From an uncultured Bacilli bacterium (GTDB lineage: Bacteria; Bacillota_I; Bacilli_A; RF39; UBA660): 7,774 nt of DNA. Shown piece by piece: positions 6,805-7,774 of the stretch (positions within the stretch are counted from its first letter, which is position 1; each line of letters begins with the position of its first letter). Location: assembly GCA_947630865.1 (NCBI GenBank), contig CANRJE010000068.1:1-7774 (forward strand), in the 5' to 3' direction. The translations under genes were made by a program, and so were the position numbers. The notes under the pieces were generated by a model. That model did no database searches. It saw only the letters and a program-made list of their open reading frames with translations, and was not told where the DNA came from.

Positions 6805-7554
6805 TTAAGCTCCCTTTGTTGTTTTAGCATCAATCAATAATTTAAATGAATAAAACATATCAGCATAAGCTGTTTCACCATAGACATTTTTATCAGCAAA
6901 TTCAGGTTTTAATCTGTCAGTTTCAACCTCTTCATCACCAACAACTTCTACTTTTTCATCACTTATCCACATACGAAGTTCAAATTTTACTGTTTTTTTA
7001 TCATCTTCGCTAGTTTCACCAGGAATTTGTCCAGTTGCTATTTTGCAGCCATCAGCAGTTGTTGTTCCTAAAGTCTCACCATTTACTAAACCTTCTTTTA
7101 CGGTTTTAGAAGTTTGATAATCATTAGTTATCGTTGTACTAGCTGCATCAGTAACTTTTAATTGAATTTTTATATCACTATCTGATAAACGATTTACTTC
7201 TTGATACTCACCATCTTTTTTAGTAGGGATATCTCCTTTTACTCCATAAATGGTATAATCAATTCCTTTACTTGATGTATCCCAACCTGTAATCTCAAAT
7301 GATAATACATCTTTAGCACCTTTGTCTTTATTAAACGCTTCACCTGTTTCATCAGGAATTGGAAATTGATTTTCTAAAAGGATTACATCACCTTCTGTAA
7401 AATTAAAGAATACACTTCCAGTTGTAACAACATTGCTATATTGACCTTCTTTTGAATAATTGAAGAAAGCAAATGAGACACCTACAACTGCGATAACTAA
7501 AATAGCTACTCCAACTAACATAAGTACCGTTTGCTTAGAATTATTATTTTTCAT
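6805..7554 (-). CDS. TasA/CalY-like secreted protein with SipW-dependent-type signal peptide
   Basis: A 249-aa exported protein. After a short polar start (MKNNNSKQT) comes a hydrophobic segment at about residues 10-29 ending in VSFAFFNYS. This matches the signal peptides that the special signal peptidase SipW removes from TasA and camelysin-type matrix proteins in Bacillota. The mature part is acidic and Thr-rich, consistent with an extracellular beta-sandwich domain. A conserved-looking FELRMWISDE block lies near residue 191 and YGETAYADMFYSFKLLIDAK sits near the C-terminus. There is no sortase LPXTG signal. The start is set at the ATG 7554-7552 because a strong ribosome binding site GGGAGGAG (7565-7572) lies 10 nt upstream; a longer frame from 7584 would place that site inside the gene. 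A paralogue lies directly upstream on the same strand, so this belongs to a surface or biofilm-fibre gene cluster whose sipW-like peptidase may lie beyond the right edge. Family membership is judged from the signal peptide and overall character, so the function remains tentative. Confidence 0.8.
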   Translation of the reverse strand: MKNNNSKQTVLMLVGVAILVIAVVGVSFAFFNYSKEGQYSNVVTTGSVFFNFTEGDVILLENQFPIPDETGEAFNKDKGAKDVLSFEITGWDTSSKGIDYTIYGVKGDIPTKKDGEYQEVNRLSDSDIKIQLKVTDAASTTITNDYQTSKTVKEGLVNGETLGTTTADGCKIATGQIPGETSEDDKKTVKFELRMWISDEKVEVVGDEEVETDRLKPEFADKNVYGETAYADMFYSFKLLIDAKTTKGA

Positions 7555-7564
7555 ATTTACTTTG

Positions 7565-7649
7565 CTCCTCCCTAATTGATTCATAGTAAAGTCCTTTATC
7601 TTTACCTCTACTATAACAAAATAATAGCATATAAAATTAATTTTTTCAA
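7565..7649 (-). promoter_or_regulatory. Promoter, leader and ribosome binding site of the TasA-like gene
   Basis: On the minus strand, TTGAAA (7644-7649) and TATTAT (7621-7626) are 17 bp apart, with TGC before the -10 box. This is the strongest promoter match in the window. Transcription would start near 7614, leaving a leader of about 60 nt. The leader contains a small hairpin (7586-7591 with 7600-7605) and ends with the purine-rich ribosome binding site GGGAGGAG (7565-7572). A second TGTTATAGT string just downstream of the -10 box lacks a suitable -35. Confidence 0.68.
7586..7605 (-). promoter_or_regulatory. Small stem-loop in the TasA-like gene leader
   Basis: GTAAAG (7605-7600 read on the minus strand) pairs with CTTTAC (7591-7586) around an 8-nt loop. 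The stem is only 6 bp and mostly A-U. An alternative pairing (ATAGTA with TACTAT) uses overlapping bases and also extends a little upstream of the predicted start site. It lies ahead of the ribosome binding site and could stabilise or regulate the message, but it may be chance. Confidence 0.25.
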
Positions 7650-7660
7650 TTATTATTCTA

Positions 7661-7685
7661 AAAAAAACTTAGATTTCTCTAAGTT
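7661..7685 (-). terminator. Terminator of the right-edge TasA-like paralogue
   Basis: An 8-bp stem, AACTTAGA (7666-7673) with TCTAAGTT (7678-7685), closes on a 4-nt loop. On the minus strand it is followed at once by a T-run (complement of the A-run 7661-7667). It begins about 11 bases after the stop codon of the partial gene at 7697, as expected for its rho-independent terminator. The core is nearly the same as in the terminator behind the neighbouring paralogue. Confidence 0.75.
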
Positions 7686-7696
7686 AATTTTTTATA

Positions 7697-7774
7697 TTAA
7701 GCAGCAGTTGCTGTTTTAGCATCAATTAAGATTTTTAATGAATAGAATTTAGTAGCAAATTCTGTTTCTCCATA
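7697..7774 (-). CDS. TasA/CalY-like paralogue, C-terminal fragment cut by the window edge
   Basis: Only the last 25 codons and the TAA stop (7699-7697) are inside the window. The translated end, YGETEFATKFYSLKILIDAK followed by TATAA, lines up without gaps with the C-terminus of the complete neighbouring gene (YGETAYADMFYSFKLLIDAK then TTKGA), with 16 of 25 residues identical. It is therefore a tandem paralogue on the same strand, and it has its own terminator. The start and signal peptide lie beyond the right edge. The gap between the two genes (142 bp from this stop to the next start) includes the promoter of the second copy, so each copy appears to be a separate transcription unit. Confidence 0.82.
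   Translation of the reverse strand, partial: YGETEFATKFYSLKILIDAKTATAA

Noticed and set aside
7555..7584. Ten-residue N-terminal extension of the TasA-like protein from an ATG at 7584
   Set aside because: It would bury the strong ribosome binding site GGGAGGAG inside the gene and has none of its own; starting at 7554 also gives a normal signal peptide n-region.
1..7774. CRISPR array, tRNA, rRNA, insertion sequence or attachment-site repeats
   Set aside because: No regularly spaced repeats, no cloverleaf or rRNA-like sequence, no transposase and no direct-repeat pair flanking a gene block were seen.
1..7774. Mycoplasma-type genetic code (TGA as Trp)
   Set aside because: The long genes are open under the standard code with no internal TGA and use TGG for Trp. 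All stops seen are TAA, so the point is not fully decided, but nothing requires the alternative code.

Overview
The window is very AT-rich (intergenic stretches are almost pure A/T) and looks like a chromosomal segment of a low-GC Gram-positive-lineage bacterium (Bacillota, possibly an uncultured gut Bacilli/RF39-type or Erysipelotrichia-like lineage). This rests on the base composition, strong AGGAGG-type ribosome binding sites, SigA-like promoters with extended -10 boxes, a TasA/camelysin-like surface protein cluster and a Firmicutes-style amidase start. Trp is encoded by TGG and every visible full-length gene ends in TAA. Nothing calls for an alternative code, although no TGA stop is present to exclude one. 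The taxon is an inference.

Layout from left to right. (1) Positions 1-111, minus strand: the start of an N-acetylmuramoyl-L-alanine amidase gene (VVDAGHGG motif) that is frameshifted after 18 codons and runs off the left edge. (2) 278-3295, plus: a 1005-aa protein with an apparent WYL-like N-terminus, an UPF1-like superfamily 1 helicase core containing all expected motifs, and a C-terminal DUF2726-like PD-(D/E)XK nuclease fold. This is the most interesting gene here and is built like an anti-phage or nucleic-acid-processing effector. (3) 3299-4252, minus: a 317-aa, almost entirely coiled-coil protein that converges on the helicase with only 3 bp between the stop codons. (4) 4407-6104, plus: a fused permease/ATPase ABC half-transporter. 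(5) 6209-6706, plus: a Nudix hydrolase of the isopentenyl-diphosphate-isomerase/YfcD-like subgroup. (6) 6805-7554, minus: a secreted or surface protein with a SipW-dependent-type (TasA/CalY-like) N-terminus. (7) 7697-7774, minus: the C-terminus of a tandem paralogue of (6), cut by the right edge.

The genes do not form one obvious operon. The helicase, the coiled-coil gene, the ABC gene and the TasA-like gene each have their own plausible promoter, three of them with a 17-bp -35/-10 spacer and all four with an ATGN-extended -10. The Nudix gene may be read from its own weak promoter or through from the ABC gene. A bidirectional terminator separates the Nudix gene from the TasA-like gene, and a related hairpin terminates the TasA-like paralogue. 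If an undescribed system is present, the best candidate is the WYL-helicase-nuclease protein, acting alone or together with its convergent coiled-coil neighbour. The sequence shows the domain architecture but does not prove a defence role.
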